A stretch of DNA of 64,000 bases, taken from positions 62,001 through 126,000 of the forward strand of contig NZ_JAQYWD010000011.1 in the NCBI RefSeq assembly GCF_030145145.1, in the 5' to 3' direction. The position numbers and the translations under genes were made by a program. Shown in pieces: positions 1 through 7,257 of the stretch; the first letter of the stretch is position 1; the number at the start of each line of letters is the position of its first letter. The notes below the pieces were generated by a model that saw nothing but the letters and a program-made list of their open reading frames with translations, was not told where the DNA came from and did not search any database. This stretch comes from Desulfobacula sp. Lineage in GTDB: Bacteria > Desulfobacterota > Desulfobacteria > Desulfobacterales > Desulfobacteraceae.

Positions 1-321
1 TCCGACAACGTAATTAATGCATTAAAACGTTATTCCTGGCCCGGCAATGTAAGAGAACTTGAAAATCTGATTCAGCGCCTTGTTGTTATGTTGGACGGCC
101 ATCAGGTTAAAACCACTGATCTTCCCGAGTCCATGCGGTTTAATATATCAATCAGGCAGGCAGGAAAACAAAAACTTAACGATGTTGTGGCAGATCATGT
201 CTTGAATATACTCACGATAACCAAGGGAAATAAAACACAGGCGGCGAAAATTATGGGAATTGACAGAAAAACCCTGAATTCAAAACTAAAGAAGATAGAG
301 AACAAGAGTCAAGATTATTGA
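1..321 (+). CDS. C-terminal part of a sigma-54-dependent transcriptional activator (truncated by window edge)
   Basis: The reading frame is open from the first base and ends in TGA at 319-321, giving the last 106 residues of a longer protein. The start shows the end of the AAA+ sigma-54 interaction domain, with the family hallmark WPGNVRELEN encoded at about 49-78. The C-terminus is a Fis-type helix-turn-helix, NKTQAAKIMGIDRKTL, at about 229-276. Such proteins bind an upstream enhancer and use ATP to open sigma-54 promoters. The N-terminal receiver or sensor domain lies outside the window, so the signal is unknown. A sigma-54-like site lies upstream of flgB at 1565-1578, but linking the two is inference only. 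Confidence 0.93.
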   Translation, partial: SDNVINALKRYSWPGNVRELENLIQRLVVMLDGHQVKTTDLPESMRFNISIRQAGKQKLNDVVADHVLNILTITKGNKTQAAKIMGIDRKTLNSKLKKIENKSQDY

Positions 322-382
322 GTCATTGATATTGATCCAGATTAAAATTTTTCTATAAAAGAAAAAAGGAGAGGACAGACTG

Positions 383-868
383 ATGAACAATAAAAGAATA
401 CCGCAATGGGTAATTTCCATAATGATTGTCGCCTTTTTTAGTGTCCTATCTGTTTCGGGAGAGGCTGCGTCGAGCAGTATTTTATCACGCGGACAAAGTG
501 TTTATGTGCCTGTGTATTCACATATTTATCATGGTAACAAGGAAAAACCGTTTAATCTTACGGCAACACTGAGCATCCGGAACACAAACCTTGAAAAAGA
601 TATTTCCCTCCAATCAATTGATTATTTTAACTCAAACGGCGATCTGATTAGAAGATACATACAAACGCCAATCACCTTGAAAAAATTTGCAACAATCCGG
701 TATATCGTTAAAGCCAAAGATAATACCGGCGGGTCCGGGGCCAAATTCATTGTTCGGTGGAAATCTGATGCGCTGGTAAATACCCCGCTTATCGAAGCGA
801 TTATGATAAGCACACAAAGTCAGCAGGGAATTTCTTTTGTTTCAAGAGGTCAGGCGATTAAAGAATAA
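383..868 (+). CDS. DUF3124 family secreted protein
   Basis: The 161-residue product starts with a basic stretch and a hydrophobic segment (about residues 9-26) ending near GEAA, a likely Sec signal peptide, so the mature protein should be in the periplasm. The rest is beta-rich with features of DUF3124: SRGQSVYVPVYSHIYHG near the mature N-terminus, LSIRNTN in the middle, and an acidic-to-hydrophobic end with PLIEAIMIS. No catalytic residues are apparent, and the family has no assigned function. An AAAGGAGAGG Shine-Dalgarno lies 8 bases before the ATG. It follows the sigma-54 activator by 61 bases in the same direction and may share its transcript. Family assignment is from recall of conserved motifs. 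Confidence 0.8.
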   Translation: MNNKRIPQWVISIMIVAFFSVLSVSGEAASSSILSRGQSVYVPVYSHIYHGNKEKPFNLTATLSIRNTNLEKDISLQSIDYFNSNGDLIRRYIQTPITLKKFATIRYIVKAKDNTGGSGAKFIVRWKSDALVNTPLIEAIMISTQSQQGISFVSRGQAIKE

Positions 869-1010
869 ACCAGTCGGTGAAAGTCCAACCGATGACAAAA
901 GACTCAAACCTTGCAGCAGGGGAGGTGCCATGGCGGAAAACCAAGATGGAGAAGACCTCGGTATCGGTAAAAAAAATTAACCCACAAGTTTGATTTGGCT
1001 GGAATAGAGG
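869..1010 (+). mobile_element. possible remnant of group II intron domain I
   Basis: Directly after the DUF3124 stop, the sequence contains CGGTGAAAGTCCAACCG, a run of AAACCTTGCAGCAGGGG, and GGTGCCATGGCGGAA. These resemble, in order, the conserved blocks of domain I of bacterial group II introns (GGTGAAAGTCC, CTAGCAgCc, and a following GC-rich stem). No intron-encoded reverse transcriptase and no domain V are seen next to it, so it would be a 5' scrap. The resemblance is by eye only, and a structural covariance search is needed. Confidence 0.35.
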
Positions 1011-1050
1011 CCCTGCTCAACCTATATGGCTCCTTTAGGGAGTTGAAAAA

Positions 1051-1461
1051 TTATTTTCCGCCTTCATCAATCGCATAGCTAGTTATTGCTGACTTTCTCA
1101 ATTTCAATTCTACGGTTGTCCTGTATTTGATATTATTTTCCATGAGATTCATCATCTCCCTGTCAATATTCACGGAATCAAGGTGATAAATATCAACTTC
1201 TTCAGTATTTTCTTCATTCATGGAAAATGAATCCCCACCATTTGGCGACAAATGTTTAGAATGCGTTTTATCAAGGTAATCAGGTTCTTTTTCATTCATC
1301 ACCCGTTTAAGCGTTCGATTAAAATCGAGATCTTTCGGTTTATAACCAATGGTATCCATATTAGCTATATTGCCGGCAATAAGCTTGTGTCGCCTGGCAG
1401 AAATATCAAGTGCTTTTCCGATCATCTGTGATGTTGGTCCAAAAATTCTTGAGTCTGACAT
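1051..1461 (-). CDS. flgB: flagellar basal-body rod protein FlgB
   Basis: The 136-residue protein has the usual FlgB length. It carries the N-terminal rod-protein signature, ALDISARRHKLIAGNIANMDTIGYK, a variant of the AxNxANxxTPGYK motif. Its C-terminal helix reads NNIKYRTTVELKLRK and ends in AIDEGGK, as in FlgB proteins. FlgB forms the proximal rod of the flagellum in the periplasm. An ATG 57 bases further upstream is in frame, but the ATG at 1461 has a strong GGGAGGAAAT Shine-Dalgarno and gives the canonical N-terminus. The usual next genes flgC and fliE are absent: downstream lie an intron-like scrap and a gene on the other strand. FlgB alone cannot build a rod, so partners must be elsewhere or this is a relic copy. 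Confidence 0.88.
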   Translation of the reverse strand: MSDSRIFGPTSQMIGKALDISARRHKLIAGNIANMDTIGYKPKDLDFNRTLKRVMNEKEPDYLDKTHSKHLSPNGGDSFSMNEENTEEVDIYHLDSVNIDREMMNLMENNIKYRTTVELKLRKSAITSYAIDEGGK

Positions 1462-1562
1462 ATTTCCTCCCTGATAATGCTTTAAACTTGATATCAAGAA
1501 AAGCAATTTGTATGCCAAAATGTACTAATGCCTTTTTCGAAACATGGACGGACTTCTTTGAA

Positions 1563-1581
1563 TTGCAAGAATTTGCCCCAT
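1563..1581 (-). promoter_or_regulatory. sigma-54-like promoter upstream of flgB
   Basis: Read on the minus strand the site is TGGGGCAAATTCTTGCAA. It has GG (complement of 1577-1578) and GC (complement of 1565-1566) separated by exactly 10 bases, as in the -24/-12 elements, and TTGC matches the -12 box. The base before GG is G rather than the preferred T. It would start transcription about 90 bases before the flgB ATG. Flagellar genes are commonly sigma-54 dependent, which supports it, but one match is weak evidence. Confidence 0.35.
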
Positions 1582-1834
1582 GATTCCTGGCCTTCTTAAA
1601 CAGCGATCGTTCCGGTATACCATTACCCTGATGCTCTTAAATGCCGGTTTTGATAATAGTTTGTCAAAAAAAAGTCCGGGGGTTTCATGCTTTTTATTTT
1701 TAAATTTATGTATTGCATTAACCAGGATGTCAGGTATTTGAACCTAAAATTATTTTTATTGTCATAATTTTGACGAAACAATAGAGTCGAAAATATCCAG
1801 TGGGAGCATATTTTTGGGTTTTTGAAAAAAAGAA

Positions 1835-1865
1835 TTGACATAAAATAAGAGATCTCTTATTTTAT
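1835..1865 (+). promoter_or_regulatory. sigma-70 promoter with palindromic operator, upstream of bamA
   Basis: TTGACA at 1835-1840 and TATTTT at 1858-1863 are separated by 17 bases, a good sigma-70 pair. The stretch 1840-1865 is a perfect 26-bp palindrome with half-site ATAAAATAAGAGA, centred between 1852 and 1853. It overlaps the whole spacer and both boxes, the classical position for a dimeric repressor such as a TetR, GntR or MarR protein. The regulator itself is not adjacent. The promoter is 170 bases upstream of bamA. Confidence 0.6.
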
Positions 1866-1917
1866 TTTAGTCAGACAGATGAGGGAAGGATTTTTTTTCG
1901 CTAAAAAGATCAGTCTC

Positions 1918-1957
1918 AAATAGGTCAGCAATGAGTTTCATTGTTGACCTATTTTTT
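1918..1957 (+). terminator. terminator-like hairpin in the bamA leader
   Basis: AAATAGGTCAGCAATGA pairs with TCATTGTTGACCTATTT around a GTT loop, with one G-T pair, and is followed by seven T residues (1952-1958). This has the form of a strong intrinsic terminator on the plus strand. No gene reading into it is seen upstream on this strand. It lies between the promoter at 1835-1865 and bamA, so it may attenuate bamA transcription. Alternatively it may end stray transcription before a second promoter closer to the gene. Confidence 0.6.
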
Positions 1958-2036
1958 TGCATAAACAGCGTTGATATAAATGAAGATATTTTTATTGAGA
2001 ATGGAATGTATAGAAAAAGATTAAAGGAGATTTAAA

Positions 2037-3173
2037 ATGAGTCTTGAGTGGATGCCAAGAGAAAACGAAGTAAAAGATCACACGTTACATAGAAACCCCC
2101 ATTGGGGAACAGAAGCCCCCTGCGTCGTGTATGAGAAAAGACCGTTAACAGATCCCCAGGGAAATGTTACGGACAAATTGTTTGTGGCATGGATTACGTT
2201 GAACAACCCAAGACAGTTCAACTCTTACACCACAGACATGGTAAAAGGCGTTATTGCCGGATTTGAAAATGCATCTCTTGACAGAAGTGTTGTGGCTGTC
2301 GTTTTTACTGGTACAGGTCCCTATGCGTTCTGCACCGGTGGCAATACCAAAGAATATTCAGAATTTTATTCAAAAAGATGTGATGAATATGGTCAGTACA
2401 TGGAGCTGTTCAACCACATGGTGGATTCCATCCTGGCCTGCAAAAAACCGGTTATCTCCCGGGTGAACGGCATGAGAGTTGCCGGTGGCCAGGAAATTGG
2501 TCTGGCATGTGACCTTGCTGTTTCTTCGGACCTTGCCATTTTTGGTCAGGCTGGACCCAAACATGGTTCCGCCCCTGCCGGCGGTTCCTCAGATTTCCTT
2601 CCCTGGTACCTGAGTGCAGAAGATGCCATGTACAACTGTATCTCCTGCGAGATGTGGTCTGCCTATAAAATGAAAGCAAAAGGCATGATCTCCAAGGTTG
2701 TTCCGGTTCTGAAAATTGATGGCGAATGGGTTAGAAATCCCACCGTCATCACGGACACCTATGTTCAGGACGGTGAGATTGTTTACGGCGATTCTAAATC
2801 CGGACAGGCTCTCAAAGACGGCCGTGCCATCCTGAAACAGCACCAGGCCAATGCAGATTTTGAACTGCTTGACAAAGAAGTGAATGCGATTATCTGGAAG
2901 TTCGCCAACCTGTTCCCGGGCTGCCTGATTAAATCCATTGACGGTATCCGTCAGAAAAAGAAATTTTTCTGGGATACAATGAAAAATGATCACAGACATT
3001 GGCTCGCAGCCAACATGTCCGGCGAAGCATTCCTTGGATTTGGCGCATTCAATACCAAGAAAATTACGGGTCAGGATACAATTGATTTTATCCAGTTCCG
3101 TCAGAACGTTGCTGATTCCATGATATGGAATGATGACATGTTTGCAAGTGTATTGGGTAAGCCCCAAGAGTAA
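2037..3173 (+). CDS. bamA: 6-oxocyclohex-1-ene-1-carbonyl-CoA hydrolase (BamA)
   Basis: The 378-residue protein belongs to the crotonase superfamily and matches the ring-cleaving hydrolase of anaerobic benzoyl-CoA degradation. This enzyme adds two waters to 6-oxocyclohex-1-ene-1-carbonyl-CoA and opens the ring to 3-hydroxypimelyl-CoA in the cytoplasm. Characteristic stretches are WITLNNPRQFNSYTTDMVKG near residue 50, VNGMRVAGGQEIGLACDLA near 142-160, and GPKHGSAPAGGSSDFLPWY near 172-190. Length and termini are typical. An AAAGGAGAT Shine-Dalgarno precedes the ATG. It stands alone: no benzoyl-CoA reductase (bcr or bamBC) or dehydrogenase (bamR/Q) genes are adjacent. The operator-bearing promoter at 1835-1865 suggests induction by an aromatic intermediate, which is inference. 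Confidence 0.93.
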   Translation: MSLEWMPRENEVKDHTLHRNPHWGTEAPCVVYEKRPLTDPQGNVTDKLFVAWITLNNPRQFNSYTTDMVKGVIAGFENASLDRSVVAVVFTGTGPYAFCTGGNTKEYSEFYSKRCDEYGQYMELFNHMVDSILACKKPVISRVNGMRVAGGQEIGLACDLAVSSDLAIFGQAGPKHGSAPAGGSSDFLPWYLSAEDAMYNCISCEMWSAYKMKAKGMISKVVPVLKIDGEWVRNPTVITDTYVQDGEIVYGDSKSGQALKDGRAILKQHQANADFELLDKEVNAIIWKFANLFPGCLIKSIDGIRQKKKFFWDTMKNDHRHWLAANMSGEAFLGFGAFNTKKITGQDTIDFIQFRQNVADSMIWNDDMFASVLGKPQE

Positions 3174-3185
3174 AATCATCAATAA

Positions 3186-3224
3186 ATTATGGTTCAAGGT
3201 TGATTTTGAGCCTTGAACCATAAT
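3186..3224. terminator. stem-loop after bamA
   Basis: ATTATGGTTCAAGG (3186-3199) is a perfect 14-bp inverted repeat of CCTTGAACCATAAT (3211-3224), with an 11-base loop. It begins 12 bases after the bamA stop. Only a loose T-rich stretch follows (CCTATTTTGTTT), so it may terminate or protect the 3' end. It lies between converging genes and could serve both strands. Confidence 0.6.
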
Positions 3225-3293
3225 TGCAGTCCTATTTTGTTTCGGCATCCTCCTGTAACGTCCCCATAAGGCTTTAAATTTGTAAATTTTCCA

Positions 3294-3668
3294 TTAAAAA
3301 GAAAATTTTTTTTCTACATTCTGCTCAAATGTTATGATAATAACTCGCTCTCCCTCTTTGGTGCTGATATCTGTATGGAAACTGACAATACTGACACCGG
3401 TAATTTTTTTGATTACATCCTCTAGCATTTTGCTGGAATTTTCCAGAAGTTTTGCCCGTACTCGCTTGATAAGCTGAATTCCATCAACATCTTTTGCCAA
3501 ATGCTGCTCGGCAGGTGTCAATACACCTTTCAGGCGAATTAGCACCATATCATCAATGAGATGGCTTTTCACATCTACTGGACCACGTCCCATATGTTTT
3601 TTCTCAAATGCGATCAAGGCCGTGCTTATTTCGGCTTCAACCTGTCCTTTACTTTTTTTTTGAACCAA
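3294..3668 (-). CDS. DUF2294 / MpsC-like protein
   Basis: The 124-residue soluble protein matches the DUF2294 (MpsC-like) family. It has an N-terminal helix with EISTALIAFEKKHMGRGP, then VKSHLIDDMVLIRLKGVLTPAEQHLA, and a C-terminal ITGVSIVSFHTDIS and ERVIIITF. The family is widespread and poorly characterised. One proposed role is in a Na+-translocating membrane-potential system, but no partner genes are present here. The start is probably TTG at 3666-3668, preceded by a GGAGGGAT Shine-Dalgarno 7 bases away. No ATG offers a better site. Confidence 0.75.
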   Translation of the reverse strand: MVQKKSKGQVEAEISTALIAFEKKHMGRGPVDVKSHLIDDMVLIRLKGVLTPAEQHLAKDVDGIQLIKRVRAKLLENSSKMLEDVIKKITGVSIVSFHTDISTKEGERVIIITFEQNVEKKFSF

Positions 3669-3858
3669 GTGAATCCCTCCATCGTTAATTGGTGCTTCGC
3701 CCTTTGCCAGATACGATACTCAAAGCCGGGATAAAACAAGTTGCTCAAATTCCAGGCAATTTGAAATTTTTAAGATATAATGTCTATTTAAGCAAGATGA
3801 TTTTTAAAATTTCAAGATAAACAGGTTTTGTATAATTAAAAACTTCGCTATATAATTA

Positions 3859-4003
3859 ACTCAACTTTCGGACTTTAGCTTTAATCGACGGGGTCAGGCT
3901 TTTTTTATTGTACTTTTTATCACTATTTCATATCCAGACGGGTAAAAAGTGCCATAAAGAAAGCCTGACCCCATGTAAAAATGGCTAACTCCGAAAGTTG
4001 AGT
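3859..4003. repeat. palindromic MITE-like element, copy 1
   Basis: Outer inverted repeats ACTCAACTTTCGGA (3859-3872) and TCCGAAAGTTGAGT (3990-4003) are perfect over 14 bp. Nested inside are GGGGTCAGGCTTTTTT (3890-3905) and its near-complement ending AAGCCTGACCCC (3961-3972). The inner arms extend through a GTACTTTTTA / TAAAAAGTGC pair. No coding sequence is present. A second copy with the same inner arms and one outer end is at 22790-22903. The structure suggests a non-autonomous element or a REP/RAYT-type palindrome. Confidence 0.75.
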
Positions 4004-4171
4004 ATTTAAGATAATTGGGTATTTTTGCCTAACCCCGAGAAAAGGTACGTTAAGGATTGTAGAAAATTTTTATTTTGATTATCCTCTATGATCACAGATC
4101 TCTTTGGGAATAAAGATACAAAATTTCTTTATTTTTTAATTGACACGCAATTTTTTTAAGGAAAAAGTTTT

Positions 4172-5440
4172 TTGAAATGGAAACACACAACGCTTATGAG
4201 ATTGTCACTAAAAAAGTCAACTTGGATTTTAGCCCTTTTATTGTTAGTGGTATTGGCTATCTCGACTCAGGCCATTGGCGTAGAAGGTTCACTCGAAAGA
4301 GACATTGAAAATTTCAGCGCTGATGTCCTGCTACTGATAATTTATGTGTTGATGGCATTGGTCTTTTCATTTCTCTGTTCAGTGGCTGAATCGGTACTTT
4401 TAAGCATCACGCCTTCATATATCGAAGGGCAGAAAGAAAAGCGACCTAAGCATGCAGCGCTTTTGAAACGACTGAAACAAGATAATGTGGACCGATCCCT
4501 TGCAGCCATTTTGACACTCAACACGATTGCGCATACGGTTGGCGCAATCGGTGCCGGGGCCAAAGCGACGATTGTATTTGGAAGTGCCTGGTTTGGTCTA
4601 TTTTCGGCTGTCATGACGTTTTTGATCCTTTTCTTTTCCGAAATCGTTCCTAAAACCATAGGTGCTGTCTACTGGTCAAAACTTGTAGGCCCAATGTCAT
4701 TTTTTGTGAACACCCTGATAGTGGTTCTTTATCCAATCGTATGGGTTTCCGATAAAGTGACAAGGTTTATCTCGCACGGAAAGGACATACACACGTTCAG
4801 TAGAGCCGAATTCATCGCCATGGCTCAGGTCGGTGCAGAAGCCGGGCATATTCACGATAAAGAATCAAGGATTATTCGGAACATATTCCGATTCGAGTCG
4901 CTAAAAGTGTCCGATATCATGACGCCCCGTGTTGTAATCTCAGCATTACCCGAGGATATGAAAATTATGGATTCAATGAAATACGCAACCAGAACCCCAT
5001 TTTCACGTCTGCCGATCTACGGGAAGCATACGGATGACATAACCGGTTTTGTTCTTAAAGAGGATATTTTCATCAATGCGGCGCAGAAGCGAGGGGATGA
5101 AAAACTCAAGGCATTGAAACGAGACATACTTGCTGTTCCGAATTCAGTATCGTTGACAGCATTGTTGGAGCGCTTTCTTAAGGATCGCCAGCACATCGCC
5201 ATAGTCATCAATGAACATGGAGGGACTGACGGACTGGTGACCTTAGAAGATTTAATCGAGACGCTTATAGGCATGGAAATTATGGATGAAACAGACGATG
5301 TTGAAGACATGCGTGCTCTGGCGCGGAAACAATGGATGAAACGTGCCAAAGCCATGGGTCTTGAAGCTGATATCTTTGATCAAAGAAAGGCCGAACATGT
5401 AACTTCATCGGACCCGAAGGACCGGGCCGCCGCAGATTAA
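4172..5440 (+). CDS. CNNM-transmembrane / CBS-domain protein (CorC/hemolysin-related family)
   Basis: The 422-residue protein has a hydrophobic N-terminus (about 17-35) and a CNNM (DUF21) membrane domain with three further hydrophobic segments to about residue 200. This domain includes FSEIVPKTIGAVY, close to the family's conserved SE-PK motif. A linker follows with DKESRIIRNIFRFESLKVSDIMTPR near 230-252, then a CBS pair ending in INEHGGTDGLVTLEDLIETL near 347-366. The C-terminal CorC/HlyC domain seen in many relatives is missing and is replaced by a short charged tail. Members are linked to magnesium, cobalt or sodium transport at the inner membrane. The start is taken as TTG 4172 after AAGGAAAAAG. 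ATG 4196 is an alternative with a poorer ribosome site. Confidence 0.85.
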   Translation: MKWKHTTLMRLSLKKSTWILALLLLVVLAISTQAIGVEGSLERDIENFSADVLLLIIYVLMALVFSFLCSVAESVLLSITPSYIEGQKEKRPKHAALLKRLKQDNVDRSLAAILTLNTIAHTVGAIGAGAKATIVFGSAWFGLFSAVMTFLILFFSEIVPKTIGAVYWSKLVGPMSFFVNTLIVVLYPIVWVSDKVTRFISHGKDIHTFSRAEFIAMAQVGAEAGHIHDKESRIIRNIFRFESLKVSDIMTPRVVISALPEDMKIMDSMKYATRTPFSRLPIYGKHTDDITGFVLKEDIFINAAQKRGDEKLKALKRDILAVPNSVSLTALLERFLKDRQHIAIVINEHGGTDGLVTLEDLIETLIGMEIMDETDDVEDMRALARKQWMKRAKAMGLEADIFDQRKAEHVTSSDPKDRAAAD

Positions 5441-5460
5441 ATTGGACCTATTTAGTATAA

Positions 5461-5487
5461 CAAAACATTATGTTACAAGATGTTTTG
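5461..5487 (+). terminator. weak stem-loop between CBS protein and AIM24 genes
   Basis: CAAAACAT (5461-5468) is complementary to ATGTTTTG (5480-5487), forming an 8-bp AT-rich stem with an 11-base loop, 21 bases after the CBS gene stop. The following AAGTTTCTTT is a poor U-tract. It may partly separate the two genes. Confidence 0.3.
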
Positions 5488-5532
5488 AAGTTTCTTTGAA
5501 TTAATTAAAACCTTAATTTTAAGGAGGTGTTT

Positions 5533-6321
5533 ATGAAATGCCATGAAGTTGATTATCAAATATTTGGGGATGATATGCAGACAGTAGAAGTCGAACTTGA
5601 TCGGGGTGAAACCGTTATAGCAGAGGCGGGCGCCATGAACTGGATGGAAGACGGTATCTCTTTTGAAGCCAAAATGGGGGACGGCTCTCAACCGGACAAA
5701 GGACTTATGGGCAAATTATTCGATGCCGGCAAACGCGCGATTACGGGGGAGTCTTTATTCATGACGCATTTTACAAACCAGGCACAAGGCAAAAAAAAAG
5801 TGGCCTTCAGCGCCCCATATCCTGGAAAAATCCTTCCTGTTGATATGGCAAAAATCGGTGGGGAGTTGATCTGCCAGAAAGATGCGTTTTTGTGTGCAGC
5901 ACTGGGAACCGAGGTGACTATTGCATTCAGTAAAAAAATTGGCACCGGTTTTTTCGGGGGTGAAGGATTCATTCTCCAGCGTCTTTTAGGGGATGGGTTG
6001 GCCTTTGTTCATGCCGGCGGTACCATTGTAGAAAAGCAATTACATGGAGAAACCATCCGGGTGGACACAGGTTGCATTGTGGGATTCAGCCCGGGTGTTG
6101 ATTACGATATCCAGAGGGCCGGAAACCTGAAATCCATGTTTTTTGGCGGAGAGGGTCTATTCCTGGCAACTCTGAGCGGTCACGGTTCGGTTTATCTCCA
6201 AAGCCTCCCTTTTTCAAGGTTGGCAGACAGAATTATCCAGCATGCACCGTCAGCAGGTGGTGCCAACAAAGGAGAAGGCTCTCTTTTGGGAGGTCTGGGC
6301 AGAATGCTGGATGGCGACTAA
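5533..6321 (+). CDS. AIM24 / TIGR00266 family protein
   Basis: The 262-residue protein matches the AIM24 family of beta-sandwich proteins with internal repeats. It shows an N-terminal [23 protein letters not shown], then [11 protein letters not shown], a central [14 protein letters not shown], and near the C-terminus [31 protein letters not shown]. All of these are family hallmarks. There is no signal peptide, and the function in bacteria is unknown. The ATG at 5533 is preferred over the in-frame GTG at 5527, because the AAGGAGG Shine-Dalgarno at 5521-5527 overlaps that GTG. It follows the CBS protein by 92 bases, with a weak hairpin between them, so co-transcription is possible. Confidence 0.85.
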   Translation: MKCHEVDYQIFGDDMQTVEVELDRGETVIAEAGAMNWMEDGISFEAKMGDGSQPDKGLMGKLFDAGKRAITGESLFMTHFTNQAQGKKKVAFSAPYPGKILPVDMAKIGGELICQKDAFLCAALGTEVTIAFSKKIGTGFFGGEGFILQRLLGDGLAFVHAGGTIVEKQLHGETIRVDTGCIVGFSPGVDYDIQRAGNLKSMFFGGEGLFLATLSGHGSVYLQSLPFSRLADRIIQHAPSAGGANKGEGSLLGGLGRMLDGD

Positions 6322-6399
6322 ACATGAACCATGGTTGTAAATCCACAAATACCACTATCTATTTCAACGTTAACCATTTTAAGTATGAGATTCCTTTTA

Positions 6400-6930
6400 T
6401 TAAATAATTTCTTTGATTTTTTTTATGTATTCCGGGGTTGTTCCACAACAACCGCCTATAATTTTCACACCAAGCGTTTTGATTTTTTTAATATTATCTG
6501 CAAAAAAAATTCATCCTCTGGATAAAAGACAGCAGTATTTTTTGTTGTTTCTGGCATACCTGCATTGGGCATAATGATTACAGGTACACTAACACTGCAT
6601 TTAATCTCCCGGGCCAAATCAATCATTGTTCTGCTTCCCATTGAGCAATTGGCACCAACAGCATTGGCACCGGCATCAACCAGTGATTTCATATTTACCA
6701 CATACGGATCTTGCAATCTGAACCCCGGTTCGATTCACATTTTCCACACTTTGAGTGACACCCATTTTTTTTAATTTTATGGCGGATGCACCAAATGTAT
6801 TGGCTGTTGCAACATCTGATCCGGCATCATAATAGGCCCTATGTATTTCCCTTATAATATCAGGATGCTTTAAGGCCCACCCATACACAGCCGAAACAGA
6901 TTCTTTGTGTATGGGTGGGCCTGCTTTTTA
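6400..6930 (-). pseudogene. homocysteine/corrinoid-type methyltransferase (MetH S-methyltransferase domain) pseudogene
   Basis: Read on the minus strand, the N-terminal part contains ALKHPDIIREIHRAYYDAGS and VATANTFGASAIKLKKMGV, hallmarks of the zinc-dependent S-methyltransferase domain (Pfam S-methyl_trans). That frame ends near 6676. A second piece, 6465-6716, continues with VDAGANAVGANCSMG and VPVIIMPNAGMPE. At the poly-A run near 6490 the frame shifts again to IIGGCCGTTPEYIKKIKEII and stops at 6400-6402. The GGCC zinc ligands are thus still recognisable but out of frame. About 80-100 residues between the first two pieces are missing, and no start codon survives. It converges on AIM24 and lies beside an intact corrinoid activator, suggesting a decayed methyl-transfer locus. 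Confidence 0.85.
6873..6922. repeat. perfect 17-bp inverted repeat at the methyltransferase pseudogene 5' end
   Basis: AGGCCCACCCATACACA (6873-6889) and TGTGTATGGGTGGGCCT (6906-6922) are exact complements with a 16-base loop. The left arm is inside methyltransferase-like coding sequence, so the right arm looks like a duplicated inverted copy produced by a rearrangement. The rest of 6931-7257 holds no recognisable gene. Confidence 0.7.
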
Positions 6931-7257
6931 AGGAAAGGGACTTTCATGGAGATGAAGGCAAAGAAGGGGGGCAAGTGAAAAGGTAGAATAAAAAAAATGG
7001 AATGAATATTGAAATACTCGGTTTTTTCGGATAAGAGGGGGCTTTGTAGAGAATGGTTGAATCGGTTAGTGGGGGTCTAATTTTTGAAACATTTGTTTTT
7101 ATGTTCAAAATAGAGCGGAGCGATACCACAAGTTGTCACTTTTAATATTCAATTTGGTTCTGGCTTTGCAAGGTTTAGATAACAAAATTCATGCATTTTT
7201 TATCAGAACAGAAGAACAGTATTTTTAAACTTAAAAAATTTTAAGGGATTATAAAAA

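Noticed and set aside
2589-3248. 219-codon minus-strand frame opposite bamA
   Set aside because: Antisense shadow of a strongly conserved gene; no family features.
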